Notes: generated by a model not told the origin, from the letters alone. A DNA stretch of 46,463 nt from an uncultured Roseburia sp. (GCA_910584215.1 CAJTYI010000012.1:1-46463), one strand, 5' to 3'; shown: positions 16,198 to 25,593, numbered from the stretch's first letter. Program-made: numbers and translations.

Positions 16198-18852
16198 CTA
16201 CTGCCGCATGGAAGCAAGTCGTTCCTCTACCTGCGCCATCATCTGCTCGTAGCCCGCAAGCTTATCTTTCTCCTCCTGCACCTTTGCCGCCGGAGCTTTA
16301 TTGATAAACTTCTCATTGGACAGCATCCCCCTCGAGCGCGCCAGCTCTTTTTGCAGGCGTTCCTTTTCTTTCAGCAGACGCTCTCTCTCTTTCTCGAAAT
16401 CCACGAGGTCTTCGAGGGGAAGATAAAGCGTAGCGCCCGCAATCACCACCGATACCGCATTTTCTTCGATACCGCTCATATCCGCCTGTACGCTGACCTC
16501 ACTGGCTCCTGCCAGATTCCGGTACACCTCTTCATTTTGGGCGAACAGATCGCGAAGCCCCTGCTCCTCGGAAACGATACATACTTTCGCCTTTCTTGAC
16601 GGCGGAACTTCCATGTCGGCGCGCACGCCGCGGATGCCCCGCACCAAATCCTTGCAGTGCTCTACGATCTCTTCCTCCGCCCCAAAATTCCATTCTCCCC
16701 TGTACTCCGGCCACTTTGCCAGCATGATGGTATCTTCCTCGGGATGAAGCGTACAAAAAATCTCCTCCGTGATAAACGGCATAAACGGGTGCAGCAGCTT
16801 TAGCGCCTCGGTCAACACGGTTCTAAGCGTCCAGAAAGCCGCGTTGGCGGACGCGGGATCGCTTTCTTTTTGGTAGGTGCGCGTTTTGGTGATCTCAATA
16901 TACCAGTCACAGAACTCATCCCAGATAAAATCATAGACTTTCTGCACTGCAATACCCATCTCAAATTTATCCATATTCTCTGTGACGTCTTTGGCGAGGG
17001 TATTGATTCGCGATAAAATCCATTTGTCCGCCGTATGCAAATCGTCTAACCCCACGCAGGCGGATGCGTCGGCATTTTCCAGATTCATCATAATAAAACG
17101 CGACGCATTCCACACTTTGTTGGCAAAATTGCGCGATGCCTCCACGCGCTCCCAATAAAAGCGCATATCATTGCCGGGCGCATTGCCGGTGATAAGCGTC
17201 AGACGCAGGGCGTCCGCGCCGTATTTGTCCACTACCTCCAGCGGGTCGATCCCGTTTCCGAGAGATTTGCTCATCTTCCTTCCCTGGGAATCCCGCACCA
17301 GGCCGTGGAAGAGTACCGTGTGGAACGGCGCCTTTCCGGTATGCTCATAGCCGGAAAATATCATGCGGATAACCCAGAAGAATATAATGTCGTATCCGGT
17401 CACCAACACATCTGTCGGATAGAAATAATCATAATCCTCCGTCTGCTCGGGCCAGCCCAGCGTGGAAAATGGCCAAAGCGCCGACGAAAACCAGGTATCC
17501 AGGGTATCCGAATCCTGCTCCATGTGGATACAGCCGCACTTGGGGCAATTTTTGGGTGCAGTCTTGGCGACAACCATCTCGCCGCACTCTTTGCAGTAGT
17601 AAGCCGGAATCCTGTGCCCCCACCAGAGCTGTCTGGAGATACACCAATCGCGGATATTGTCGGTCCAGTTGAAATATATCTTTTCCATACGCTTGGGCAA
17701 AAGCTTGACGTCGCCCTTTTTTACGGCCTCCACAGCTGGTTTTATCAACTCGTCCATCTTCACAAACCACTGCTGCTTGACCATCGGCTCCACCGTAGTG
17801 CCGCAGCGGTCGTGTGTTCCTACATTGTGCGAATGCGGCTCGGTTTTCACCAAAAGTCCCATCGCCTCCAGCTCCTCGAGCATGGCCCGCCTGCACGCAT
17901 AGCGGTCCATGCCCTCATATTTGCCGGCATGGCAATTCATGGTCGCGTCATCGTTTATCACGGTGATCTCCTCCAAATTATGACGCTTGCCCACTTCAAA
18001 ATCGTTGGGGTCATGGGCCGGTGTAATCTTCACACAGCCGGTTCCAAACTCTTTGTCGACATAGGCGTCCGCGATCACCGGAATCTCCCGGTCCGTAAGC
18101 GGCAGTTTTAAGGTCTTGCCCACGATATCTTTGTAACGGGCATCGTCAGGATTTACGGCGACAGCGGTATCGCCAAACATCGTCTCCGGACGCGTCGTGG
18201 CAATCTCCACAAACCGCCCCTCCTCGCCGGCAACCGGATAGTTGATATGCCAGAAATGTCCCTCCTGCTCCTCGTGCTCCACCTCGGCGTCGGAGATAGA
18301 CGTCTTGCAGACCGGACACCAATTGACAATGCGGCTGCCTTTATAAATCATATCCTTATCATATAATTTGACAAACACATCCAGCACTGCATCCGAACAG
18401 CCCTCGTCCATGGTAAAACGTGTTCTCTGCCAGTCCGCCGCAGAGCCCATCTTTTTGAGCTGGCTGATGATGCGGTTGCCGTACTCTTCCTTCCAGTCCC
18501 AGCACTTGCGCAGAAATCCCTCTCTGCCGAGCTCCCGTTTGTCGATCCCCTGTTCCTTTAAGGTCTCGATCACGCGGACCTCGGTGGCGATGGAGGCATG
18601 ATCAGTGCCAGGCTGCCAGAGGGCATTGTAGCCCTGCATCTTTTTGTAGCGGATCAAAATATCCTGCATCGTATTGTCAAGCGCATGGCCCGCGTGCAGC
18701 TGCCCGGTGATATTGGGCGGCGGCATGACGATCGTAAAAGGCTTCTTACTGCGGTCCACCTTGGCGTGAAAGTAACCGTTGTCCTCCCACTTTTTGTATA
18801 AACGTTCCTCAATCCCTTTGGGATCGTAGGTCTTTGCTAATTCTTTTCCCAT
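16198..18852 (-). CDS. valS: Valine-tRNA ligase
   Basis: This 884-aa class I aminoacyl-tRNA synthetase attaches valine to tRNA-Val. The HIGH-type motif PPPNITGQLHAGHAL is at residues 44-58, the KMSKS loop (GRKMSKSLGNG) near 525, and a CxxC...CxxC zinc knuckle (CKECG, CPKCG) near 420-440. The C-terminal coiled-coil arm (about 815-884) is typical of ValRS. Editing-domain residues are present (TTRPETMFGDTAVAVNP), so it should clear mischarged threonine. GAGGAAATC precedes the ATG. It is controlled by the T-box leader upstream; no terminator is evident in the 158 bases between it and the FapA-like gene. Confidence 0.98.
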   Translation of the reverse strand: MGKELAKTYDPKGIEERLYKKWEDNGYFHAKVDRSKKPFTIVMPPPNITGQLHAGHALDNTMQDILIRYKKMQGYNALWQPGTDHASIATEVRVIETLKEQGIDKRELGREGFLRKCWDWKEEYGNRIISQLKKMGSAADWQRTRFTMDEGCSDAVLDVFVKLYDKDMIYKGSRIVNWCPVCKTSISDAEVEHEEQEGHFWHINYPVAGEEGRFVEIATTRPETMFGDTAVAVNPDDARYKDIVGKTLKLPLTDREIPVIADAYVDKEFGTGCVKITPAHDPNDFEVGKRHNLEEITVINDDATMNCHAGKYEGMDRYACRRAMLEELEAMGLLVKTEPHSHNVGTHDRCGTTVEPMVKQQWFVKMDELIKPAVEAVKKGDVKLLPKRMEKIYFNWTDNIRDWCISRQLWWGHRIPAYYCKECGEMVVAKTAPKNCPKCGCIHMEQDSDTLDTWFSSALWPFSTLGWPEQTEDYDYFYPTDVLVTGYDIIFFWVIRMIFSGYEHTGKAPFHTVLFHGLVRDSQGRKMSKSLGNGIDPLEVVDKYGADALRLTLITGNAPGNDMRFYWERVEASRNFANKVWNASRFIMMNLENADASACVGLDDLHTADKWILSRINTLAKDVTENMDKFEMGIAVQKVYDFIWDEFCDWYIEITKTRTYQKESDPASANAAFWTLRTVLTEALKLLHPFMPFITEEIFCTLHPEEDTIMLAKWPEYRGEWNFGAEEEIVEHCKDLVRGIRGVRADMEVPPSRKAKVCIVSEEQGLRDLFAQNEEVYRNLAGASEVSVQADMSGIEENAVSVVIAGATLYLPLEDLVDFEKERERLLKEKERLQKELARSRGMLSNEKFINKAPAAKVQEEKDKLAGYEQMMAQVEERLASMRQ

Positions 18853-18926
18853 GATTTCCTCTCATTCCGAAGCATTCTGTATTGAATAACGCGGGCAGAT
18901 GAAAGATTCTGCTCTGCGGTCAAGGT

Positions 18927-19094
18927 AATTTGTGATGCTCCGGCACAAATTCCTGACTTTGCCGCGCAGGACGCGGGCAGCTTTAGCCGCACATTTCCTT
19001 TCCGCATCCGTATGCAATCGAGTAGGGGAGATTTCTTCCCTACTCGCCGCGCGGGGTGCGTGCTGCAACAGCAGCTATTTTCACTTCGCACCCC
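18927..19094 (-). promoter_or_regulatory. Structured leader between T-box terminator and valS
   Basis: Three hairpins stand in the ~250 nt that separate the T-box terminator from the valS ATG: GGGGTGCG/CGCACCCC (19053-19094, with an inner TGCTG/CAGCA), CGAGTAGGG/CCCTACTCG (19019-19046) and AATTTGTG/CACAAATT (18927-18951). None is followed by a T-run, so they are not simple terminators. No convincing gene is present; a 111-codon frame overlaps the T-box and valS and has no ribosome binding site. Confidence 0.6.
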
Positions 19095-19101
19095 TGCGCA
19101 T

Positions 19102-19387
19102 AAAAAGAGCCCTCTACGTTTTGGCAAACGTAAAGGGCGTATTAGCGCGGTACCACCTTTGTTATCCGCCATATGGCAGACATCTCATTGTGCGATCCGG
19201 TAACGCCGATCAGGCGTGACTGCTTATGCCGCTCTGGCTTTCTGGGCAGTCCGGTTCAAAAGCTACTTCCATGCATCTTTCCTGTGGGAAACCTTGCAGC
19301 CCGTGGGTCTCCCTCTCTGGCAGGAGGTGTTACATGTACTCCTCTTTCTCATCACCGTTTGCTGTGTGAACGAATCACACTATAATA
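19102..19387 (-). promoter_or_regulatory. T-box riboswitch, valine-specific
   Basis: The minus strand holds the T-box core AAAGGTGGTACCGCG (19160-19146), followed by a terminator with stem GCCCTTTACGTTT/AAACGTAGAGGGC (19138-19109) and a T-run (19108-19102). Upstream is a Stem I-like region with AGAGGAGTAC and a distal loop. A GTA (Val codon) at 19266-19264, in ATGGAAGTAGCT and followed by G, is a good candidate specifier. Uncharged tRNA-Val would stabilise the antiterminator and permit valS transcription. The TGGT in the T-box fits a tRNA with discriminator A. Confidence 0.93.
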
Positions 19388-19393
19388 TACTAT

Positions 19394-19422
19394 ATAATAC
19401 AAATGGAGGATGTTTTTGTCAA
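19394..19422 (-). promoter_or_regulatory. Sigma-A promoter for the valS T-box leader
   Basis: On the minus strand a perfect TTGACA (19422-19417), 17 bases, then TATTAT (19399-19394). Transcription should begin near 19387. Confidence 0.85.
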
Positions 19423-19456
19423 GACTCAATTTGGGCGTTTGAGCATACCTCTTTCT

Positions 19457-19486
19457 AAAAAACGGCACAAAAATGCACCGTTTTTT
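19457..19486 (-). terminator. Terminator of the RND exporter gene
   Basis: The stem AAAAAACGG/CCGTTTTTT encloses a short loop and on the minus strand ends in six Ts. It begins six bases past the exporter stop codon. Confidence 0.75.
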
Positions 19487-19491
19487 ATCCG

Positions 19492-22400
19492 CTAAAGTTC
19501 TTCCTCCACCATACTCTTCTCCCGGTGGAACGCGTCATAGATACAGGGCACCACGACCAGCGTCAGAAGCGTGCCGTAGATCAAACCACCCTCTGTGACA
19601 ATGGCCATCGGCTGCATCATCTCGGAGCCGCCGCCAATGCCCATCGCCATCGTGGACATAGCCAGGATCGTGGTGAGCGCAGTCATCAGAATCGGGCGCA
19701 GTCTCGTCTTGCCTGACTCAATGATGGCCTCCCGCTTGCTCATGCCCTCCTTTCTAAGCTGATTGATATAGTCGATCATAACGATACCGTTGTTTACGAT
19801 GATGCCGGCCAGCATGACAAAACCGATCATTGCAATCACGCTGACCTCATTTTTCGTAAAGTAAAGCGCAAAGAGCCCCCCGGTGAACGCCAGCGGAATC
19901 GTAAACATAATGATAAAGGGCGACAGGAACGACTGAAACTGCGCCACCATGACAAGATAAATAAAGATTACCGCCAAAATCAGCATCAGGTACATCTGCC
20001 GCATCGCCTCGTTGATCATCTCATCCTCACCGGTCATTTTTATCTCATATCCTTCCGGCAGATCGATTTTGTTGAGATTTTTCTGTATCTCATCACTGAC
20101 GAGCGTTATATTGTGTTCCTCGTCGATACCGGCCGAAACGCTGATATAGCGCGACTGCGCGTCACGGTAGATCGTGTTTAAGGAGCTGCCCTCCACAAAC
20201 TCTGCGATTTTCGTCAGCGGTATCTCGCTCTCGTTTCCCTCCCGGTCGGTATGCGTAAAGGTGATCTTTTTGATCGTCTCCAGCGTAACCTCCGACTGTT
20301 CCTCACTCTGCACATAAACTTCATAATCTCTCACGTCTGTGGAGATGGTAGTCGGAGAAGTGGCGCTCGCCATTTTGGCGTAGACCAGCTGAAAGACCTG
20401 TGCCGTCGTCATACCATACTCCGCCGCTTTCTCTTTGTCCACGCGGATCGTGAAAGACGGCGTAGTGTCATCAAGGCCGTCGTCCACATCGACCGTCCCT
20501 TTCGTCTGCTCCACAATCTCTGCCACCTGTCCAGCCAGTTCCTGCAACGTATCCAGATCGCGCCCGCTAATCTGCACACTGATACCGCTTCCCATCATGG
20601 CTGTCATATCTGAAGAGGAGGAATCTACCGCAATCGTGCAGTCCATGTCTTTGGTCTTTTCGGTCACCTGCGCGCTGATCTCCTCCATCGAATTGTCCCT
20701 AGATTCCGCCAAAATCAGATACATGGTAACGCCGCCTCCTGCGCCGCCTCCCATGGACATCACGGAGCTTCCCGCTCCCGCCATCGCGCCGATCGATTCT
20801 ACTCCCTCGATCGTGAGCATACGCTCCATGGCCTCGTCCGCGAGCGCCGTCATCTCCTCAAACTCCAGCTCTTCCCCCTCGTTTGGCGCCAAGGTGACTG
20901 CAAGCTGATCGGCCTCCATCTCCATATCCATGAATGTAAAACCTCTAGAGAACGCCGCGACGATGCTGAGCGCCAGCAGCACCACGACACCCAAAAATAC
21001 CAGCCACTTAAAGTTCAGCGCCTTCTCGATGAGCACGCCGTAAGCATCCTGCACCTTATCGAAAAAGCCCTGCTTGACTTCCTTGGTGCTCTTTAACACA
21101 CCCGCGGCCATCATCGGCACAAACGTCAGCGCCACCACAAGACTTGCAAGCAGCGTAAAGGCAATCGTTAAGGCAATATCGACAAATAGCTGTCGGGTAA
21201 TACCCTCGGTAAAAATAATGGGGGCGAACACGCAGACGGTCGTCAGCGTGGAGGCAATAATGGCCCCGGTCACCTGGCCCGCCCCCTCCACCGCCGCTTT
21301 GCGGATGCTATATCCTTCATTGCGGAAACGGTAAATATTTTCAATGACAACGATGGAGTTATCCACCAGCATACCGATGCCAAGCGCAAGACCGGAGAGC
21401 GATATGATATTCAGCGAAATATCACTGAAATACATCAGCACGATCGCCACCACCACGCTAAGCGGGATCGAACATCCAATCACGAGCGTCGGACGAATAT
21501 CTTTTAAAAAGATCATCAATATAATTATGGCAAGCACGGCTCCCACGATCATGTTTTCCAGGACGGAATCGACGATGATATCAATATAGATCCCCTGGTC
21601 CATCAATACAGTGGCGCGGAGCGCCCCGTTTTCTTTCTCCATGTCGCTGAACTTTTCCTTGACGCGCCCTGTCACATCACCGGTAGAATATCCGGTCTGT
21701 TTCTCAATGGAGAGCATCACTGCCGGATTGCCGTTGACTTTGGCGTACGAATCCGCCGAGTCGTCGACCATCTCGACAACCGCGACGTCGCTTAAGCGAA
21801 TCGGCCCTATCCCGTCCATGCCCATGTCCAGAAGAACCACGCTCTTTAGCCCCTCAACGTCTGAGATTTTATCGCCCACGCGCACCATATAGCGCACATC
21901 ATCCGACGTGACATATCCCACGGGCATAGAAAAATTCTGCGCCACGAGCAGATTGCCGAGCATTTCGATCGTCAATATACTGTCTAAATCGGCGGCCTCC
22001 TCGGCCGACTCCTTGGCGGAGTCAAGCTGCGCCTGTCCCTGCTCCATCTTAAAAGCAGCGTCCGCCAGCTGCGCCGCCGCCTCGCTCATCTCTAAGATGC
22101 TGTTGATCTGCGTTTCTTTCAGCTTGGCAAAAGCCTCGTTTACCGTGAGCTTTCCCTGGGCCACCTGCCCCTGCGCGCTTTCCATCGTGGCAATATTTTT
22201 ATTGATCTCCGCCAGCTGCGTCGTCAGCGTGGCGATCACCTGCGGCAGCTCCTGTATGGAGGTAAGGTTGACGCCCAGCTGCGACAACTGATTGTTCTGC
22301 TGCGCTAGCTGGTTGTTTAACTCCTCGAGCTGCCTCTGCTGCTCCGCGAGCGCTGCGTAAGCCTGCGGATCGCGGTTGGCAAGCTCCGTCAATTCTTCCT

Positions 22401-23325
22401 CTGTCATACCGTTCGTCCCGGCAGCCGCCTGCGTGGCGTCCACGCTCGCCTGTATCGCCATCCCGTCCGCATAGAGCTTCTGCAAAACGGGGATGGCCTG
22501 CTCGATCATACTCTTTTCTGTCTTTAACAGCGTCAGCCCCGTTTTTAACTCCGATTCCCCCACATAGGCCTCGATCTTACCGCTTAAAATCTCGTTTTCG
22601 GCGCTGCTCATCTTGCTGGAGAGTTCTTTTTTGCCGTCGTCAAGCTTTTTCTTGCCGTCCGCAATCTCCTTGGCGCCCTCGTCTAACTCCTCCTGCGCCT
22701 CCTCAAACTGTTCGTCTATCTGATCTAATATTTTTTTATTTAAGGCCGCGATCTTCTTCTCATCCATCGTAACCTGCACAGACTCTTTGAGGGCTCCGGT
22801 CAAAGAGACAGACGCGACTCCCTCAACCGACTCAAGCGCAGGTACGATTTCATCCGCAACATAAGTAGAAATCTGGCTCCTGTCCATCCCCTCCACATCC
22901 ACGGAGGCAACCATAATCGCCATCATGTCAGGGTCAATCTGCATGATAATCGGAGTGCCCACGGTGTCCGGAAAACCTCCCGCAAGCTGGTCTAGCTCCT
23001 GCTGCATCTCTATTAAAACAGAGTCCATATTGGCACTCTGCTCATATTCCAGCACCACCATAGAATAACTGTCGTAGGACGAAGAGCTGACATTTTTAAT
23101 ATTGGAAGTCGTCGCCATCGCCGCCTCGATCGGCGCCGTCACATCCCGCTCGACCTCCTCAGGGCTCGCCCCCACATCCGTCGTAATCACGATCGCATAA
23201 GGAAGGCTCATATCCGGCAGTAAATCCGTCGTCATTCTGGTGAATGACACTACGCCCAGCACCAAAACCAAAATCACGCCCACGACTACAGTATATGGTT
23301 TTTTTACGCTAAATCTTGAAAACAA
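19492..23325 (-). CDS. RND family efflux transporter with coiled-coil insertion
   Basis: This 1277-aa exporter of the HAE1/AcrB type has TM1 at about 12-28, TM2-6 after residue ~590 (IVGAVLAIIILMIFLKDIRPTLV, and GIGMLVDNSIVVIENIYR with the TM4 aspartate), and a second half from about 780 with its own porter domain and TM8-12 (IIVNNGIVMIDYINQLR). Residues about 200-450 are a Gln/Glu/Lys/Ala-rich coiled coil replacing the normal docking-domain loop, which accounts for the extra length over ~1030 aa. The start appears to be TTG at 23325, after AGGAGGGTAAGGGAA; no ATG occurs before residue 31. No adaptor or outer-membrane partner gene adjoins it, as expected in a monoderm. Confidence 0.93.
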   Translation of the reverse strand: MFSRFSVKKPYTVVVGVILVLVLGVVSFTRMTTDLLPDMSLPYAIVITTDVGASPEEVERDVTAPIEAAMATTSNIKNVSSSSYDSYSMVVLEYEQSANMDSVLIEMQQELDQLAGGFPDTVGTPIIMQIDPDMMAIMVASVDVEGMDRSQISTYVADEIVPALESVEGVASVSLTGALKESVQVTMDEKKIAALNKKILDQIDEQFEEAQEELDEGAKEIADGKKKLDDGKKELSSKMSSAENEILSGKIEAYVGESELKTGLTLLKTEKSMIEQAIPVLQKLYADGMAIQASVDATQAAAGTNGMTEEELTELANRDPQAYAALAEQQRQLEELNNQLAQQNNQLSQLGVNLTSIQELPQVIATLTTQLAEINKNIATMESAQGQVAQGKLTVNEAFAKLKETQINSILEMSEAAAQLADAAFKMEQGQAQLDSAKESAEEAADLDSILTIEMLGNLLVAQNFSMPVGYVTSDDVRYMVRVGDKISDVEGLKSVVLLDMGMDGIGPIRLSDVAVVEMVDDSADSYAKVNGNPAVMLSIEKQTGYSTGDVTGRVKEKFSDMEKENGALRATVLMDQGIYIDIIVDSVLENMIVGAVLAIIILMIFLKDIRPTLVIGCSIPLSVVVAIVLMYFSDISLNIISLSGLALGIGMLVDNSIVVIENIYRFRNEGYSIRKAAVEGAGQVTGAIIASTLTTVCVFAPIIFTEGITRQLFVDIALTIAFTLLASLVVALTFVPMMAAGVLKSTKEVKQGFFDKVQDAYGVLIEKALNFKWLVFLGVVVLLALSIVAAFSRGFTFMDMEMEADQLAVTLAPNEGEELEFEEMTALADEAMERMLTIEGVESIGAMAGAGSSVMSMGGGAGGGVTMYLILAESRDNSMEEISAQVTEKTKDMDCTIAVDSSSSDMTAMMGSGISVQISGRDLDTLQELAGQVAEIVEQTKGTVDVDDGLDDTTPSFTIRVDKEKAAEYGMTTAQVFQLVYAKMASATSPTTISTDVRDYEVYVQSEEQSEVTLETIKKITFTHTDREGNESEIPLTKIAEFVEGSSLNTIYRDAQSRYISVSAGIDEEHNITLVSDEIQKNLNKIDLPEGYEIKMTGEDEMINEAMRQMYLMLILAVIFIYLVMVAQFQSFLSPFIIMFTIPLAFTGGLFALYFTKNEVSVIAMIGFVMLAGIIVNNGIVMIDYINQLRKEGMSKREAIIESGKTRLRPILMTALTTILAMSTMAMGIGGGSEMMQPMAIVTEGGLIYGTLLTLVVVPCIYDAFHREKSMVEEEL

Positions 23326-23460
23326 TTCCCTTACCCTCCTGTTTGCCGCTGCTCACCAGCGCATACACATCTTACTCTTAGCGCGCGTAAAAAATCAATA
23401 CTTTTTCACATTTTTATAGTTTTTTTAGAATAAAGTGCCGCTTTCCTTGCATAGCTCTGC

Positions 23461-23550
23461 TGCACGGGTCCGTGCATAAAAAAGAATCACTCCGTGATTC
23501 TTTGCAAGTTGCTCCGCAACTTGAGAATTGATGCGTCTGACGACGCAATT
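23461..23550. repeat. Four tandem short hairpins
   Basis: In order: TGCACGG-GT-CCGTGCA (23461-23476), AAAGAATCAC-TCC-GTGATTCTTT (23481-23503), CAAGTTGC-TCC-GCAACTTG (23505-23523), and AATTG-AT-GCGTC/GACGCAATT (23526-23550). Two share a TCC loop. On the minus strand the second is followed by T6 and could be a further terminator. The remaining gap 23326-23460 is AT-rich and probably holds the RND promoter (a weak TTGATT-N18-TAAGAT at 23398-23369). Confidence 0.75.
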
Positions 23551-23561
23551 TCCTATAAAGT

Positions 23562-23604
23562 AAAAAAACGGCCCTTTGAATCTGTCTGCCATTCAAAAGA
23601 CCGT
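23562..23604 (-). terminator. Terminator after the 45-aa membrane protein gene
   Basis: The stem ACGGTCTTTTGAAT/ATTCAAAGGGCCGT (with two G-T pairs) is followed on the minus strand by seven Ts. It lies 22 bases past the small gene stop. Confidence 0.9.
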
Positions 23605-23626
23605 ATCCACGGCCACCTTGCAGCCG

Positions 23627-23764
23627 TCACTCATTTGCACTGTCCTCATCATCCACGATCGCACTTGCCGCTCCCGCCACGGAAGCCGCAACCGCTATCA
23701 CAACCACGATGACAACCAATAACAACAATACTCCCAAAAAAATCAATAAACCGCTCTCGGTCAT
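23627..23764 (-). CDS. Small single-span membrane protein, 45 aa
   Basis: Reading begins MTESGLLIFLG, continues as an uninterrupted Leu/Val/Ile helix (about residues 6-27) and a small-residue stretch (AVAASVAGAAS), and ends acidic (IVDDEDSANE). AGAGGAGCGTAT lies directly before the ATG at 23764 and a terminator follows, both good signs of a real gene although it is short. It starts 32 bases after the EAL gene stop and should be on the same transcript. The function is unknown; it could be a membrane partner or regulator of the EAL protein. Confidence 0.75.
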   Translation of the reverse strand: MTESGLLIFLGVLLLLVVIVVVIAVAASVAGAASAIVDDEDSANE

Positions 23765-23796
23765 ATACGCTCCTCTTCCTTTCTGTATATACAATG

Positions 23797-25467
23797 TCAC
23801 TCTGCGGACTCAAAAAAACGTTGATAAAAATCGTCTTTGCCGCACGGCTTCCCAAACAAAAACCCCTGTATCAAATCCGGCTGCGTGCTCTGCACTTTCG
23901 TCAGCTCCTCGTCAGTCTCCACTCCCTCCGTGCAGACGCTAAGTCCCAGACTGTGCGCCATCTCAACGATGTTTTGCAGCAGATGATACTCGTACTCCCG
24001 GTTCATCGCTTTCAACGTAAAACTGCGGTCAATCTTTACATAGGAGGGCTTTAAATCTCCGAGACAATGAAGATTGGAATAGCCCGTCCCAAAATCATCA
24101 AGCGCCAGCAGAATGCCGTACTCCTTAAGCCCCTTCCATACACTGTTAAAGTGGGAATTGGCCTCCAGATAACCGCTCTCGGTCAGCTCAATACAGACAT
24201 GGCCCGGATCAACACCGTACTCCTCCACCAGCTCCTTGATCTCCGAGAGCACATTGCTCTTTAACACCTGCACATAGGAGAGATTGATATTGATCTTAAA
24301 ATCCGGCAGGTATTTTTGCCACTCTTTACACGCCGAGAGCGCCTGCCGCAGCACGAAACGCCCCACCGGTATGATCAGGCCGGATTCCTCTAAAACCGGT
24401 ATCACCACGGCCGGAGATATCATATTGCCCTGGGGATCGTGAAAGCGCAGCAGCGTTTCCGCCCCCGTAAGCTTGCCGTCCTCCGCCCGCACCAGCGGCT
24501 GGAAATATGTCTCAAATCCCTCAAACCCCTGCTTGACCGCATGGTATAAGATGCGGTTTAACTCACGCTTGTTTTTGTAATCTTCATACTTGTCTGCCGA
24601 AAATACCCGGCAGCTGTTCTTGCCATCCCGCTTTGCCTCGCTTAGGGCAAACTCCGATAACGTCATAGCCTCGGCAAACCCGCGCTCCCTTTCCATTGGC
24701 AAAATGCCGCCGGAAACGGTGTAGACGACGCGGTAATGATTTTCCTCGATAAATCTCACGACCGAGGACCGTATTTTTTCGTAAAGCGCCTGCGCGTCCG
24801 CCGCCGTGCCGCCGTTAAAATCGGCTACAGCAAACTCGTCGGCCACGATGCGGTACAATTTTTGTCCCGAAGAAATATTGCCGGCGATACACTCCGCCGT
24901 TTTCCTTAAGATATAATCCCCATACTCCACACCAAAATTTTCGTTGATATCGCGAAAATCGTCAATTCCGATCCGCAGCACAAATCCATCGGGAATCTCC
25001 CCGCCAAACGCGTTATATTGCAGCTCTAAACTCGACTGTCCCAATAGTCCGCTGACATTGTCCGCCTTCTGCCTCTTTCCGATCTCGTTGATACAGCCCA
25101 CGAGAAAATGCGGCGCACCGCCCTCGTCGAACAGCACAATCCCCCGGCAGTTGATCCAGATCGGCTCCCTGTTTTTGCCCAGCCACCGGTAATGCATATT
25201 GTGATCCTGCTTATGACCGGCGTTGATCTCCAAAAGCTCCTTTTCAAGCGCCGGGAAGTCTTCGGGATAGGTAAATTTGCGCAAATTTTCTGTCACATCG
25301 GAAAAATGCGGCCCCGGCAGCAAAAAGCGCTCGGCCGCGCGCGGGGAGATGTGATAATGATCTCTCTGCAAATCACAGGCATAAAGATAATCATCCATAC
25401 TGGAACAAAAAAGATCCATCATTTCTCCAAAACGCTCAATGGACAAATCGGTTACCTTTTTTTCCAT
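23797..25467 (-). CDS. PAS-GGDEF-EAL protein, probable c-di-GMP phosphodiesterase
   Basis: This 556-aa cytoplasmic protein has a PAS-like sensor domain (about 10-140, with HYRWLGKNREPIWINCRG), a GGDEF domain whose signature is degenerate (VADEF near 207), and an EAL domain (about 315-550). The GGDEF site lacks the two glycines, so cyclase activity is unlikely and it may bind GTP as a regulator. The EAL domain keeps its catalytic set: ETLLRF in place of EALLRW (the Glu is kept), NINLS, ELTES, DDFGTGYSNL, KIDRSF, TEGVET and QGFLFGKP, so c-di-GMP hydrolysis is likely. GGAGGGAGGGG before the ATG at 25467 decides the start over 25485 and 25512. Confidence 0.92.
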   Translation of the reverse strand: MEKKVTDLSIERFGEMMDLFCSSMDDYLYACDLQRDHYHISPRAAERFLLPGPHFSDVTENLRKFTYPEDFPALEKELLEINAGHKQDHNMHYRWLGKNREPIWINCRGIVLFDEGGAPHFLVGCINEIGKRQKADNVSGLLGQSSLELQYNAFGGEIPDGFVLRIGIDDFRDINENFGVEYGDYILRKTAECIAGNISSGQKLYRIVADEFAVADFNGGTAADAQALYEKIRSSVVRFIEENHYRVVYTVSGGILPMERERGFAEAMTLSEFALSEAKRDGKNSCRVFSADKYEDYKNKRELNRILYHAVKQGFEGFETYFQPLVRAEDGKLTGAETLLRFHDPQGNMISPAVVIPVLEESGLIIPVGRFVLRQALSACKEWQKYLPDFKININLSYVQVLKSNVLSEIKELVEEYGVDPGHVCIELTESGYLEANSHFNSVWKGLKEYGILLALDDFGTGYSNLHCLGDLKPSYVKIDRSFTLKAMNREYEYHLLQNIVEMAHSLGLSVCTEGVETDEELTKVQSTQPDLIQGFLFGKPCGKDDFYQRFFESAE

Positions 25468-25502
25468 AGATTCCCCTCCCTCCATTCTTCCACCATTCTT
25501 AG

Positions 25503-25531
25503 ATTTTAGCAAATTTACACAAAAAAGTCAA
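25503..25531 (-). promoter_or_regulatory. Sigma-A promoter for the EAL gene
   Basis: On the minus strand TTGACT, 17 bases, TAAAAT, about 40 bases upstream of the start codon. Confidence 0.82.
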
Positions 25532-25593
25532 TATTTTCTCTCGTTTTTTGGCAAACCAGCCAAACATCTTTGAATCACAACGACACAGGACGC

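Noticed and set aside
18837..19172. 111-codon frame on the minus strand upstream of valS
   Set aside because: It begins inside the T-box, has no ribosome binding site and overlaps the valS start; the composition looks like translated RNA structure.
23461..23550. CRISPR array
   Set aside because: The four hairpins differ in sequence and there are no equal-length spacers.
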